The notes beneath the pieces were generated by a model. The model made no database searches. It saw nothing but the letters and a program-made list of their open reading frames with translations, and was not told where the DNA came from. 64,000 bases of DNA. It comes from Pseudomonadota bacterium. GTDB taxonomy: Bacteria > Pseudomonadota > Gammaproteobacteria > Burkholderiales > Burkholderiaceae_B. Positions 18,968-28,863 of the stretch are shown here, in pieces. How positions within the stretch are numbered: position 1 is the stretch's first letter; every line of letters starts with the position of its first letter. The DNA is taken from assembly GCA_023425645.1 (NCBI GenBank), contig JAFACG010000048.1, positions 1 to 64,000 on the forward strand, given 5' to 3'. The translations under genes and the position numbers were made by a program.

Positions 18968-20400
18968 GTGCTTTGTTCTGCAGTCAGTTGCGCGATGAAA
19001 TCGGGCTCCTGGCTTTCTTCCAGGCAGCGCAGGTCCAGCCACAGCGCATCATCGGCGATGCGTCCGATGACGGGCCTGGGAAGCTCGCGCAGCCGGGTTT
19101 CCAGGCGTGTCAGATGCCGGCCCGGACGGCCCGCCCCCGCATGGCGGATGCGCAGGCCGCAACTGGGCAGCACGTCCTCGGGCAGGGCGCCGCTGCCGAT
19201 CTGGCTGAACAGCGCGGCCGGCTCCACGGCGAAGTCCGCGCCTGCCCAGGATTGCAGGACGGGCGCCAGGCGGGCGGCCTGTTCTTTCATGGCCGAGGAG
19301 GGGCGGGTGAACAGGCGCAAGGTGGTCAGGCGTTCGGGCAGCAGCTCGGGCGCGCGGTACAGGGCCAGCACGGGCTCCAGGGCGGCCAGGGTCAGCTTGC
19401 CCACGCGCAGGGCGCGCTTGAGCGGGTTCTTCTTGATCTTGCGGATGAGTTCGGCGCGTCCCACGATCAGGCCGGCCTGCGGGCCGCCCAGCAGCTTGTC
19501 GCCGCTGAAGGTGACGATGTCCGCGCCCGCCTGTATGGTTTCGCGCACGGTGGGCTCGGGCGGCAGCCCCCATTGCGCCAGGTCCACCAGCGTGCCGCTG
19601 CCCAGGTCCACGCTGGCGGGCAGGCCGCGCGCATGCGCGATGTCGGCCACCTGGCCCACATCCACGCTCTTGGTGAAGCCCTTGACCGCATAGTTGCTGC
19701 AATGGACTTTCATCAGCATGGCCGTGCGCGGGCCGATGGCGTTTTCATAGTCGGCGGCATGGGTGCGGTTGGTCGTGCCGATCTCCACCAGCCGCGCGCC
19801 GGCGCGCTTCATGATGTCGGGAATGCGGAAGGCTCCGCCGATCTCGACCAGTTCACCGCGCGACACCACGCTTTCGCGCCGGTCGCTGAGCGTATTGAGC
19901 ATGAGCAGCACGGCGGCGGCATTGTTGTTGACCACGGTGGCGGCCTCCGCGCCGGTCAGCTCGCACAGCAGCGGCTCGATCAGGTCGTCCCGGTCGCCCC
20001 GTCCGCCGGTTTCCAGGTCGAATTCCAGGTTGGCGGGGGAGGTCAGCGCGCGGACCACGGCCTGCACGGCCTGGTCCGGCAGCAGGGCGCGGCCCAGATT
20101 GGTGTGCAGCACGGTGCCGGTCAGGTTGTAGACCGGGCGCAGCCGGGATTCGTTGCGGGCCGCCAGGCGGGCCTGCAGGGCCCGGGCCAGGGCCGGCGCG
20201 TCCAGGGCGCGCCGGTCCAGCTTTCCTTGCAGGGCGGCTTCGCGCAAGTCCTGCAGGCAGGCGCGCATGAGCTGGCCGACCTGGGTGTGGCCGTAGGCCT
20301 GGAGCAGCGGTGCGAACTCGGGCGAGCGCAGCAGGCGATCCAGCGATGGGATGTCTTTGGCGCCGGCCGGCGCCTCGGGGGAAAGAGTCGCAGTGTTCAT
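18964..20400 (-). CDS. selA: L-seryl-tRNA(Sec) selenium transferase
   Basis: This 478-residue PLP enzyme converts seryl-tRNA-Sec to selenocysteyl-tRNA. The sequence tracks E. coli SelA closely through VINLTG-like [44 protein letters not shown] and the PLP-lysine segment [14 protein letters not shown]. Its stop overlaps the selB start. It lies 76 nt downstream of fdhE, in the same direction as the formate dehydrogenase genes. No clear ribosome site is seen before ATG 20400. Confidence 0.96.
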   Translation of the reverse strand: MNTATLSPEAPAGAKDIPSLDRLLRSPEFAPLLQAYGHTQVGQLMRACLQDLREAALQGKLDRRALDAPALARALQARLAARNESRLRPVYNLTGTVLHTNLGRALLPDQAVQAVVRALTSPANLEFDLETGGRGDRDDLIEPLLCELTGAEAATVVNNNAAAVLLMLNTLSDRRESVVSRGELVEIGGAFRIPDIMKRAGARLVEIGTTNRTHAADYENAIGPRTAMLMKVHCSNYAVKGFTKSVDVGQVADIAHARGLPASVDLGSGTLVDLAQWGLPPEPTVRETIQAGADIVTFSGDKLLGGPQAGLIVGRAELIRKIKKNPLKRALRVGKLTLAALEPVLALYRAPELLPERLTTLRLFTRPSSAMKEQAARLAPVLQSWAGADFAVEPAALFSQIGSGALPEDVLPSCGLRIRHAGAGRPGRHLTRLETRLRELPRPVIGRIADDALWLDLRCLEESQEPDFIAQLTAEQST

Positions 20401-20476
20401 CGTGCAAAGGCTACCACGGAGACCGGGGCAGATCGACCTTCAGGCGCGCCGTCCGCGGCCTGAAGGCCGACTCATC

Positions 20477-21403
20477 TCAGGACTGCTGCCACAGCAGGGG
20501 ATTGCCGCTGGAGCGGGAGTAGCCTTCCTCGCCCATGAGCACGTCCAGGGCCAGGCTGGCCAGGTCGTCGGCCACCGGGTCCACGCCCAGCTGCTTTTCC
20601 TGGTAGAAGATCTTGCGGTAGGTGTGGCAGTTGTCGCAGGATTCGGCCTTGATGCCTTCGGGGCCGTCCTCGATGGCATGGTAGGCCACGCTCTTGGTGC
20701 TTTCGCAATGCGAGCAGGTGACGCGCACCAGGTGCCATTCCAGCGAGCAGCGCGGGCAGCACAGATAGCGGCAGCCGTCCTCGCGTCCGCCCACGCGCAC
20801 GATGCTGGCCACGGGCAGGCTGCCGCAGGCCGGGCAGACGCCGAAAGGGCTGGTTACCGAGAGCTGGCCTTCATCCAGCGAGCAGGCCAGGTGGGTCCAG
20901 TAGACCTGCAGGGCCGCCATCACGAAGGGGGCGGCGGCACCCTGGTCCTCGGCCAGTTGTTCGGCCAGCAGGGCGTCGGCCAGTTCTTCAATGGCTTGCG
21001 GCTGCTCCTGCAATTGCGCCAGCAGGCCCCGGCACACGTTCACGGCGGCTTCAGGCACGCCCGGCGCCTGCGTCATGTGGGTCAGCAGGCCGGTCAGGAT
21101 GGCGCGCCACCGGGCGTCGCGCTTCCAGCCGGAGGCCAGCAGCGGCGGCATGCCGTGGGTGCGGGCGGTCTCGATCAGCTCGGCCGGCAGCGGCGTGTCG
21201 GGCAGGGCGGCCAGTTCGCGGTGCTGGCCGTCCACCAGGACGGCCAGCAGGTTCAGGTAGGCACCGGCGGGATTGTCGGCGGCCAGCTGGCGCAGGCGGG
21301 CGGCCCGGTCGGCAAAGACGCTGGCCCGCACCGGCAGGCGCAGCCGGGGGATGGACGTGTGGTCCAGACTTTCGATCTCGCCGCGCGGAAGGATGCGTTG
21401 CAA
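20477..21403 (-). CDS. fdhE: Formate dehydrogenase accessory protein FdhE (TTG start)
   Basis: This 308-residue rubredoxin-like protein is needed for maturation of Tat-exported formate dehydrogenase. Four CxxC motifs fall in the C-terminal half (CPACG, CCPRC, CSHCES, CDNCHT), typical of FdhE iron binding. The first ATG in frame is 21430, but it has no ribosome site. The TTG at 21403 has AGGAG (21410-21414) 6 nt upstream and gives an N-terminus (QRILPRGEIE) that aligns with E. coli FdhE and its usual 309-residue length. I therefore prefer TTG. It lies 85 nt after fdnI. Confidence 0.92.
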   Translation of the reverse strand: MQRILPRGEIESLDHTSIPRLRLPVRASVFADRAARLRQLAADNPAGAYLNLLAVLVDGQHRELAALPDTPLPAELIETARTHGMPPLLASGWKRDARWRAILTGLLTHMTQAPGVPEAAVNVCRGLLAQLQEQPQAIEELADALLAEQLAEDQGAAAPFVMAALQVYWTHLACSLDEGQLSVTSPFGVCPACGSLPVASIVRVGGREDGCRYLCCPRCSLEWHLVRVTCSHCESTKSVAYHAIEDGPEGIKAESCDNCHTYRKIFYQEKQLGVDPVADDLASLALDVLMGEEGYSRSSGNPLLWQQS

Positions 21404-21422
21404 GGCAGACTCCTGAAACAAG

Positions 21423-21479
21423 GCAGCCATGCGCGCATGCGGGCATGGCTGCCGGTGGTTGGCCCGGGATCGCCGGGCC
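21423..21479 (-). promoter_or_regulatory. Two stem-loops between fdnI and fdhE
   Basis: Hairpin 1 is a perfect 10-bp stem, GCAGCCATGC / GCATGGCTGC (21423-21432 and 21443-21452). Hairpin 2 is a perfect 7-bp stem, GGCCCGG-gatcg-CCGGGCC (21461-21479). Neither is followed by a U-run on the minus strand. They may stabilise the fdnGHI message or reduce read-through into fdhE. Confidence 0.5.
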
Positions 21480-21488
21480 GGTGACGAC

Positions 21489-22142
21489 CTACTTGGTCTG
21501 GCGGGTGGGGCGCTTGCCCACTTCTTCGCGGAACCAGGCCCTGTGGTGCTTCCAGGCCCAGCCGCGGCTGACGGTGCCGCGCGTCATGGCCTTGACCGAG
21601 CCCTTGACCCAGATTCCGGCGTAGATGTGCACGATGATCGCGCAAATCATCAGCAGCGCGAAGACCGCGTGCAGCACCGAGGCCAGGCGTATGGCCCAGA
21701 TGGGGAAGTAGAGCGAGAAATACTCGCGCCACATCACCACCCCGGTCACCAGCAGGCCCAGCACCAGCAGCACCAGCGCGAAGAACAGGACCTTCTGGCC
21801 GGCGTTGTAGCGGCCCACGTCGGGGATGCGTTCGTCCCTGGCGTTGAGCACGTCGTTGAAATGGCGCAGCCAGGTCGCGTCGCTACGGTCGAAGGTGTTG
21901 TGGCGCACCATGCGGGCGGCGAACACGAAGAAGCACACGAACAGCACCACGCCGATGAACGGATGCAGGATGCGCGTCCAGGGGCCGCCGCCGAACAGGT
22001 TGCTCAGCCAGAACAGGGAGGGGTGGAACAGCGCCAGCCCCGACAGCGCCAGCAGCACGAAACTGATGGCGATGATCCAGTGGTTGATGCGCTGGCCGGC
22101 GGTGTAGCGCACTATCATTCTGTCGCGTTTATGCTCAGTCAT
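21489..22142 (-). CDS. fdnI: Formate dehydrogenase gamma subunit, cytochrome b556
   Basis: This 217-residue membrane protein has four hydrophobic helices. It passes electrons from FdnH to the quinone pool through two haems b. Candidate haem histidines sit in the helices [33 protein letters not shown] and IVHIYAGIW. The start at 22142 (MTEHKRD) overlaps the fdnH stop by 8 nt; a longer frame to 22175 lies inside fdnH. Confidence 0.95.
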   Translation of the reverse strand: MTEHKRDRMIVRYTAGQRINHWIIAISFVLLALSGLALFHPSLFWLSNLFGGGPWTRILHPFIGVVLFVCFFVFAARMVRHNTFDRSDATWLRHFNDVLNARDERIPDVGRYNAGQKVLFFALVLLVLGLLVTGVVMWREYFSLYFPIWAIRLASVLHAVFALLMICAIIVHIYAGIWVKGSVKAMTRGTVSRGWAWKHHRAWFREEVGKRPTRQTK

Positions 22143-23052
22143 GATGGACCTCCTCGATCCGTCGTGCTTCCTCATCGGCGCGGCGTTCGTCTTCCTCGTC
22201 CGTCTCGTTCGGGCCGGTGCGGATGTAGTGGAAGAAGCCGAACAGGGCGGTCAACGCCATCGCGGCCACGCCCAGGGGCTTGGCCACGCCTTTCCAGAGC
22301 GAGACCATGGGGCTGATCTGCGGGTCCTTGGGCAGGTCGCTGTACAGTTCGGGCTTGTCGGCGTGATGCAGCACGTACATGACGTGCGTGCCGCCCACCC
22401 CGGCAGGGTCGTACAGGCCGGCGTTCTCGAAACCGCGCGACTTCAGGTCTTCGATGCGTTCGGAGGCGTGCTGCTTCATGTCCTCCTTGGTGCCGAAGAC
22501 GATGGCCCCGGTCGGGCAGGTCTTGGCGCAGGCCGGTTCCTGTCCCACGGCCACCCGGTCCGAGCACAAGGTGCACTTGTAGGCCTTCTTGTCCTTTTCC
22601 GAGATGCGCGGGACGTCGAACGGGCAGCCCGTGACGCAATAGCCGCAGCCTATGCAGTTCTCCTCGTGGAAATCCACGATGCCGTTGGTGTACTGCACGA
22701 TGGCGCCCGGCGAGGGGCAGGCCTTCAGGCAGCCCGGATCCTCGCAGTGCATGCAGCCGTCCTTGCGGATCAGCCATTCCAGGTCGCCGGCGGGGTTCTC
22801 GTACTCCGCAAAGCGCATGACGGTCCAGGACTTGTCGGTCAGGTCCGCGGGGTTGTCGTACACCCCCACGTTCTCGCCGATTTCGTCGCGCACGTCGTTC
22901 CACTCCATGCAGGCGACCTGGCAGGCCTTGCAGCCTATGCACTTGCTGGTGTCGATGAGCTTGGCCACCTCCCCGCCCACGGGCTCGCGCACGCTGGGCG
23001 AAGGGGTGGTGGTGGCGGAGCGCCGCTTGATATCCAATGATTGCAATGCCAT
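22135..23052 (-). CDS. fdnH: Formate dehydrogenase iron-sulfur beta subunit
   Basis: This 305-residue protein holds four 4Fe-4S clusters. The Cys groups are [35 protein letters not shown] and CTLCSDR-CAKTC. A single C-terminal transmembrane helix (about residues 255-275) anchors it to the periplasmic face, followed by an acidic cytoplasmic tail. It lies 9 nt after fdnG. The subunit has no signal peptide of its own and should be exported with FdnG by the Tat system. Confidence 0.95.
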   Translation of the reverse strand: MALQSLDIKRRSATTTPSPSVREPVGGEVAKLIDTSKCIGCKACQVACMEWNDVRDEIGENVGVYDNPADLTDKSWTVMRFAEYENPAGDLEWLIRKDGCMHCEDPGCLKACPSPGAIVQYTNGIVDFHEENCIGCGYCVTGCPFDVPRISEKDKKAYKCTLCSDRVAVGQEPACAKTCPTGAIVFGTKEDMKQHASERIEDLKSRGFENAGLYDPAGVGGTHVMYVLHHADKPELYSDLPKDPQISPMVSLWKGVAKPLGVAAMALTALFGFFHYIRTGPNETDEEDERRADEEARRIEEVHHD

Positions 23053-23061
23053 GGCTTACTC

Positions 23062-26000
23062 CTATACCTTTTCAAGCTTGACCAGGAAGGACTTGGTCTC
23101 GGGGGTTTGCGAGTTGCCATCGCCCACCGGCGGGGTCAGCGTGTTGGCCAGGAAGCCCGGCTTGGCCAGCCCCACGAAGCCCCAGTGGATGGGAATGCCC
23201 ACCTGGTGCATGGGCTTGCCGTCCACGGTCAGGGCCTTGATGCGCTTGGTGACCACGGCCACGGCCTTGATGTAGCCGCGGTTCGAGGACACCTTGACGC
23301 GGTCGCCGTGCGCGATGCCTACCTCCTTGGCCAGTTCTTCGCCGATCTCCACGAACTGTTCGGGCTGCACGATGGCGTTCAGGCGCACGTGCTTGGTCCA
23401 GTAGTGGAAGTGCTCGGTCAGGCGGTAGGTGGTGCCCACGTAGGGGAATTCCTCCACCTTGCCCATGGAGGCCAGATCGTCCTTGAAGACGCGTGCGGCC
23501 GGATTGCTGACGGCGCGCGGCTCGTCGGGACTGAGCGGGTTGTAGCCCAGCGGAGTCTCGAAGGGCTCGTAGTGCTCGGGGAAGGGGCCTTCGGCCATGC
23601 CCTTGCGGGCGAAGAAGCGCGCCACGCCTTCGGGGTTCATGATGAAGGGGGACATGCCGCCGGCTGGATCCTCGTCGATCTTGAAGTCGGGCACGTCGGC
23701 GCCCACCCAGCGCTTGCCGTTCCAGTTCACCAGGCTGCGGCGCGGATTGAAGGGCTTGCCTTCCAGGTCGCAGGAGGCGCGGTTGTACAGCACGCGACGG
23801 TTGGCTGGCCATGCCCAGGCCCAGTTCAGGGTCTGGCCTATGCCGGTCGGGTCACTGTTGTCGCGCCGCGCCATCTGGTTGCCCTGCTGCGTCCAGGCGC
23901 CGGCGTAGATCCAGCAGCCGCTGATCGTGGTGCCGTCGTCGCGCAGTTCGGCAAAGCCGTCCAGCTGCTCGCCGGCCTTGCGCGTGACGCGGGTCGGATC
24001 GTTCGGATCGGTCAGGTCTGCAAGGGCGCGCCCCGAGTATTCCTTGGCCAGTTCGGCGGCGCTCGGATCGTCCGGGTTCGAGTACGGCCAGTACAGGTTC
24101 AGGATGGGGTCCGGGTAGGCCCCGCCTTCTTTCTGGTACATGGCCCGCAGGCGGGTGAACAGCGTGCCCATGATCTCGATGTCGCTCTTGGCCTCGCCGG
24201 GCGGCTCGGCCGCCTTCCAGTGCCATTGCAGCCAGCGGCCCGAGTTCACCAGCGCGCCTTCCTCTTCGGCAAAGCAGGTCGTGGGCAGGCGGAAGACCTC
24301 CGTCTGGATGGAAGCGCTGTCCACGTCGTTGTGCTCGCCGTAGTTGCGCCAGAATTCCGACGTTTCCGTGACCAGCGGGTCCATGATGACCATGTACTTG
24401 AGCTTGGAGAAGGCGCGCAGCAGCTTCTTCTTGTAGGGCGCGGCGGCCAGGGGGTTGAAGCCCTGGCAGATGTAGCCGTTCATCTTGCCCTGGTCCATGA
24501 GCTCGAAGACCTGCAGCATGTCGTACAGCTTGTCCAGCTTGGGCAGGTAGTCGAAGGCCCAGTTGTTCTCGGCCTGCGCGGCATCGCCCCACCACGCCTT
24601 CATCAGGCTGACGTGGAACTTCTTGTAGTTGCGCCAGTAGCTGAGCTGGTTGGGCCGCAGCGGCTGCTGGGCGCGCGCGGCGATGTAGCCGTCGAATTCC
24701 TTCTCCGCCTGGTTGGGCAGCGTCAGGTAGCCGGGCAGCAGGTTGGACATCAGCCCCAGGTCCGTCAGGCCCTGGATGTTGGAGTGCCCGCGCAGCGCGT
24801 TCATGCCGCCGCCGGCGATGCCGATGTTGCCCAGCAGCAGCTGCACCATCGCGCCGGTGCGGATGATCTGCGAGCCGATGCTGTGCTGCGTCCAGCCCAG
24901 CGCGTACAGGATGGTGCCGGCGCGATCGGGCGAGGCCGTGGAGGCCAGCATTTCACAGACCTTCAGGAACTTGTCTTGCGGCGTGCCGCAGACGCGCTGC
25001 ACCATCTCGGGCGTGTAGCGCTCGTAGTGCTTCTTGAGCAGCTGGTACACGGTGCGCGGATGCTGCAGCGTGGGGTCGGTCTTGACGTAGCCGTCCTCGC
25101 CCAGTTCGTAGTCCCAGGATGTCTTGTCGTAGCTGCGCTTTTCCTCGTTGTAGCCGGAGTACAGCCCCTGCTCGAAGTCGAAGTCCTCGCGCACGATGAA
25201 CGACATGTCCGTGTAGTTGCGCACGTATTCGTGCTGGATCTTGTCGTTGTCGAGCAGGTACTTGATGACTCCGCCCAGGAAGGTGATGTCCGTTCCGGTG
25301 CGTATGGGCGCGTAGAAGTCCGCCACGGACGCCGACCGCGTGAAGCGGGGATCCACGACGATGAGTTTCGCCTTGTTGTGCGCCTTGGCCTCCGTGACCC
25401 ATTTGAACCCGCAAGGGTGGGCCTCGGCGGCGTTGCCGCCCATGATCAGCACGATATCCGCGTTCTTGATGTCGACCCAATGGTTCGTCATCGCGCCACG
25501 GCCAAACGTCGGGGCAAGACCTGCCACCGTCGGGCCGTGTCAGACACGAGCTTGGTTGTCGAACGCCAGTACGCCGAAGCTGCGGATGACCTTGTGCGTG
25601 ATGTAGCCTACTTCGTTGCTGCTGGCCGAGGCGGCCAGCATGCCCGTGGTGAGCCAGCGGTTGACCACGGTGCCGTCGGCGGCGGTGGCCTCGAAGTTGG
25701 CGTCGCGGTCTTCCTTCATCAGGCGGGCGATGCGATTGAACGCATCTTCCCAGGAAATGCGTTCCCATTTGTCCGAGCCGGGGGCGCGGTATTCGGGAAA
25801 CTTCAGGCGGTTGGGGCTGTGGATGAAGTCCACCAGGCCGGCGCCCTTGGGACAGAGCGTGCCGCGGTTGACCGGGTGATCCGCATCGCCTTCGATATGC
25901 ACCACGCTGGGCTGGGCGTTCTTGGCGCCGTCGCCGCGGGAATACAGCAGCACCCCGCAGGCGACTGAACAATAAGGACAGGTGTTGCGCGTCTCTGTCA

Positions 26001-26130
26001 TGCGGGTCAGCTTGTATTGCCTGACTTCCGCCATGGCGGGGGTGGGCGCGGCGCCCAGCAGCACCATGCTGGAGCTGGCCAGCGAGGCCCCCGTCACTTT
26101 GAAGAACTGACGCCGACTCATGTTGACCAT
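23062..26130 (-). CDS. fdnG: Formate dehydrogenase alpha subunit, selenocysteine-containing
   Basis: This is a 1022-residue Mo/W-bis-MGD catalytic subunit if the in-frame TGA at 25540-25542 is read as selenocysteine (residue 197). The surrounding peptide NQARV-Sec-HGPTVAGLAP matches E. coli FdnG, where Sec is residue 196. The Tat signal SRRQFFK is at the N-terminus, and the 4Fe-4S ligands follow in CPYCSVAC and LCPKG. ATG 26130 has GGAGAG 6 nt upstream; a longer open frame to 26208 lacks a site. The dehydrogenase oxidises formate in the periplasm and feeds electrons to FdnH/FdnI. An ordinary translation splits it into two ORFs. It could equally be named fdoG. Confidence 0.96.
25510..25542 (-). 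promoter_or_regulatory. Sec UGA codon and bacterial SECIS hairpin in fdnG
   Basis: The UGA codon is 25540-25542. The hairpin starts 10 nt after it and spans 25529-25510. Its upper stem GGCA/UGCC closes a GGUCU loop, its lower stem is CGG/CCG, and a single bulged U sits between them at 25526. The loop G-U and the bulged U are the features known to be required by SelB in E. coli fdhF/fdnG. Confidence 0.93.
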
Positions 26131-26380
26131 GCGGCTCTCCAATAGAGTGATTATTGGTGTTTCAAAATCGGACGGGCGCGGCCTTGTGAGCGTTGCAACC
26201 CGTTTCATGGTTAGACAGTATAAGCCTGGGGGAGTCGGAAAACGAAACGGCAGGGGTTTTCCTGTACTGAAAACGGCATTGATTTAATTGATGTTTTTGC
26301 AATTGGGAATCAATCGCATTGGTCGGCCGGATATTGACCTATGTTTTATAAGGACATTCGCTGTTTCATTCTGTCCATTC
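26131..26380 (-). promoter_or_regulatory. AT-rich upstream region of fdnG
   Basis: This gap drives fdnGHI. TATACT at 26217-26222 on the minus strand lies 87 nt before the start codon and is a reasonable -10, but no good -35 is visible. Two TTGAT half-sites (26279-26292) are in direct and not inverted order, so they do not form a standard FNR box. Confidence 0.35.
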
Positions 26381-26530
26381 ATGGAATCCGATATAAAAAC
26401 TGCCCGGCAGCTCGACCTGGACGCGGCAAGCCGCTGGAGACTGGTCCCTGGCGCTCAGCACGACGTCGATGGACGCGCCTGCCTGGTCATGATGATCGCC
26501 GGAGCCCTCAACGTGGTGCTGGCGCCGTGA
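26381..26530 (+). CDS. Possible small protein, 49 residues
   Basis: The ORF starts at ATG 26381 and ends at 26528-26530. From the seventh codon on, third positions are mostly G or C (about four in five), like the real genes around it. This is unusual for a chance ORF in the AT-rich stretch where it begins. The protein has a charged N-terminus (MESDIKTARQLDLD) and a hydrophobic end (CLVMMIAGALNVVLAP). No ribosome site is visible. It is convergent with nadM. It may be a real small gene or the tail of a lost one. Confidence 0.35.
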   Translation: MESDIKTARQLDLDAASRWRLVPGAQHDVDGRACLVMMIAGALNVVLAP

Positions 26531-26547
26531 GTGCGGCAGTTGTTCTT

Positions 26548-27594
26548 CTAGCCCGCAGCGGTGCGCGCAATGTCCATGAAGGGGATGAAGCGGTCCAGGA
26601 TGACGGCGTGGTCCTCGAACAGTTCTTCCTCGATCTCGGACAGGCGTTCCACGGGCCACCAGACGGCTTCCTTGGCGTCGTCCTCGCCGCGTACCTCGGG
26701 CAGGCGGTTCAGGGCCTGCCGGAAGTGGAAGGCCTTGGTGACCAGGCGGCCGCGCGGGCTGCGGGTCGGGTCGTCGAAGACGGCCTGGGCCTGCAGGGCG
26801 GCGTCCATGGTGGCGCGCAGGGGCTTGTAGCCGGTTTCCTCGCCCAGTTCGCGCAGGGCGGCCCGGTAGAACGTCTCGTGCGGGTCGACGAAGCCGCCGG
26901 GCAGCGCCCATTGGCCGTGGCCGATGTTGCCGCCGCGCCGGATCAGCAGCACGTGGCCGTTGATCTCCAGCACGCTGTCCGCCGTCAGGTAGCAAGGCCC
27001 GGTGTACCTGGCCCTGTAGGCGTCCACCGCCTTTTTTTCCTCCAGCCGCTCTCGGTATTCGGGCAGGGCTTTCCAGGCCTGCAGGTAGGCGATCACGCCC
27101 GGGTGCACATAGGGCGCCAGGACGCGGGCAAAATCCCCTTCGCTGAAGAGCACGTCGCGCAGGGCCGCGCCGTCCACTTTCATGGCGCTGCCTGAATCCA
27201 CGAAGCGCCAGTTGGGGAACAGGTCCAGGTAGTAGCTGGATTCATTCTTGTTGAAGCCCACCAGGCAGATGTCCTGGCGGGCCGCCGCCTCGCGCGCCGC
27301 CAGGGCCTGCACGCCTTGCTGGACGGCGTGCACCCAGCGCTTGTCGTCGTAGTAGTCGCGCACCGGTAGAAAGCGCACGCGGGCGCGCTGCTCGTCCTCG
27401 AGCATGCTGTCCAGCATGGCCTGGCGTTCGACGGCCGTGAAGGGGTTCTTGGGATTGCGGGAGCGCCGGGCCGAGCCGATGACCACCACCACGGTATCGG
27501 CCAGCTCGAAAGCCTTGCGGATCAGGGCCAGATGGGCCAGGTGGGGCAATTGCCAGCGGCCTATGACCACGGCGATGGAATGCGGGTTGCGCAT
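26548..27594 (-). CDS. nadM: Bifunctional NMN adenylyltransferase/Nudix hydrolase
   Basis: This 348-residue two-domain protein completes NAD salvage. The N-terminal nucleotidyltransferase domain has GRWQLPHLAHLALI (HxGH-like site) and a late segment RDVLFSEGDFARVL of the NadM type. The C-terminal Nudix domain has the full box GGFVDPHETFYRAALRELGE continuing EETGY (about residues 227-250), so hydrolase activity on ADP-ribose or similar is expected. It lies 24 nt after pncB and is the third gene of the pncA-pncB-nadM operon. Confidence 0.92.
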   Translation of the reverse strand: MRNPHSIAVVIGRWQLPHLAHLALIRKAFELADTVVVVIGSARRSRNPKNPFTAVERQAMLDSMLEDEQRARVRFLPVRDYYDDKRWVHAVQQGVQALAAREAAARQDICLVGFNKNESSYYLDLFPNWRFVDSGSAMKVDGAALRDVLFSEGDFARVLAPYVHPGVIAYLQAWKALPEYRERLEEKKAVDAYRARYTGPCYLTADSVLEINGHVLLIRRGGNIGHGQWALPGGFVDPHETFYRAALRELGEETGYKPLRATMDAALQAQAVFDDPTRSPRGRLVTKAFHFRQALNRLPEVRGEDDAKEAVWWPVERLSEIEEELFEDHAVILDRFIPFMDIARTAAG

Positions 27595-27618
27595 GAGGGT
27601 TCCTTATGTGCGCCGGGC

Positions 27619-28848
27619 TCAGAGCGGGTGCTTGAATACCTGGCTCAGGTAGTTCAGGAAAGTGATGTCGTCGCACAGCGTCTTGCCGGGCGAATCGGAA
27701 AGCTTGGCTACGGGCTGCTCGTTGCATTGCACCAGCTTCATGACGATGTTCAGGGGCGTGTGGCCCAGATCGTTGCTCAGGTTGGTGCCTATGCCAAAGC
27801 CCAGCTGCACGCGATCGCCGAAGTGGCGGTAAAGCGCCAGGGCGGTGGGCGCGTTCAGCCCGTCCGAGAAGGTCAGCCGTTTGGTGTGGGCATCGATGCG
27901 CAGCCTGGCGTAGTGCGCCAGGGCTTTTTCGCCCCACAGGACGGGATCGCCCGAATCGTGGCGCAGCCCATCGAAGAGCTTGGCGAAATACAGGTCGAAG
28001 TCGGCCAGGAAGGCGTCCATGCCGACCACGTCGGTCAGCGCCGTACCCAGGTCGCCGCGGTACTCCTGCACCCAGGCCTCCAGGGCGGCCTTCTGGAAGT
28101 GGCGCAGCTGGATGCCGACGGTCTGGAAGGTCTGCAGATATTCGTGCGCCATGGTGCCGATGGGCACCAGGTCGAACTTCCGGGCCAGGTACACATTGGA
28201 GGTGCCGCGAAAGCAGGCGGGCAGGGCGTCTTTCAGCGTGCCCACCACTTCTTCGTGCCAGGGGCCGCTGTAACGCCGCCGCAGGCCGAAGTCGAAGAAC
28301 TCGAAAGGATGGCGGCGCTGGTTCGCGGGATCTTCCAGCTCGCCGCGCAGCAGGGCGATTTTTTCCTGCAGGCGGATGCGGCCCGTCTCCAGGGTCTGCT
28401 CCTGGCTGTCATGCGTCAGACGCCTGAAGTAGAGCTCGTTGACGATGGCCAGCACGTAGATCTCGAACAGCATCACGTGGATCTGCGGGCCTTTGGCGAC
28501 GATTGCCAATGCGTCGCCTTCGGCGTGCGCCTGGATGAAGGGGCGATGCAACTGGAAGATGCGCAGGAACTGGATGAAGTCGGGCTTGATGTAGCGGCGT
28601 TCGGCCAGGTAATCGAGTTCGTCGGGGGCGAAGCGCAGCGAGCACAGGTGGTCCAGCTGCGCATTGACCGCCTCGGTCAGCTCGGCCAGCGGGAAGGCCG
28701 GCGTGCTGCGGCACACGAAGCGATACTCCGCCGTGTTCATGGGGTAGGCGTGCAGGATGGCCTGCAGCATGGTGAACTTGTACAGGTCCGTCTCCAGCAG
28801 GGAGCGGATTACGGGAAGGTACAGGTCGGGCAAGGTGGCAGGCGCCAT
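27619..28848 (-). CDS. pncB: Nicotinate phosphoribosyltransferase
   Basis: This 409-residue enzyme makes nicotinate mononucleotide from nicotinate and PRPP (Preiss-Handler pathway). The sequence is E. coli PncB-like throughout: LLETDLYKFTMLQA near the N-terminus, FFDFGLRRRYS, GTSNVYLARKF, RHDSGDP and the later FSDGLN. Length is normal. It lies 15 nt downstream of pncA. Nicotinate would be supplied by PncA, and the product adenylylated by another NMN/NaMN adenylyltransferase. Confidence 0.95.
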   Translation of the reverse strand: MAPATLPDLYLPVIRSLLETDLYKFTMLQAILHAYPMNTAEYRFVCRSTPAFPLAELTEAVNAQLDHLCSLRFAPDELDYLAERRYIKPDFIQFLRIFQLHRPFIQAHAEGDALAIVAKGPQIHVMLFEIYVLAIVNELYFRRLTHDSQEQTLETGRIRLQEKIALLRGELEDPANQRRHPFEFFDFGLRRRYSGPWHEEVVGTLKDALPACFRGTSNVYLARKFDLVPIGTMAHEYLQTFQTVGIQLRHFQKAALEAWVQEYRGDLGTALTDVVGMDAFLADFDLYFAKLFDGLRHDSGDPVLWGEKALAHYARLRIDAHTKRLTFSDGLNAPTALALYRHFGDRVQLGFGIGTNLSNDLGHTPLNIVMKLVQCNEQPVAKLSDSPGKTLCDDITFLNYLSQVFKHPL

Positions 28849-28863
28849 GCGGGCTCCTTGTTC

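Noticed and set aside
25540..25542. TGA inside fdnG read as a nonsense mutation or pseudogene
   Set aside because: The position, flanking residues and the downstream hairpin fit selenocysteine, and selA, selB, selC and selD are all present and intact.
26279..26292. TTGAT-TTAA-TTGAT upstream of fdnG as an FNR site
   Set aside because: An FNR box needs the half-sites inverted (TTGAT-N4-ATCAA). Here they are direct repeats.
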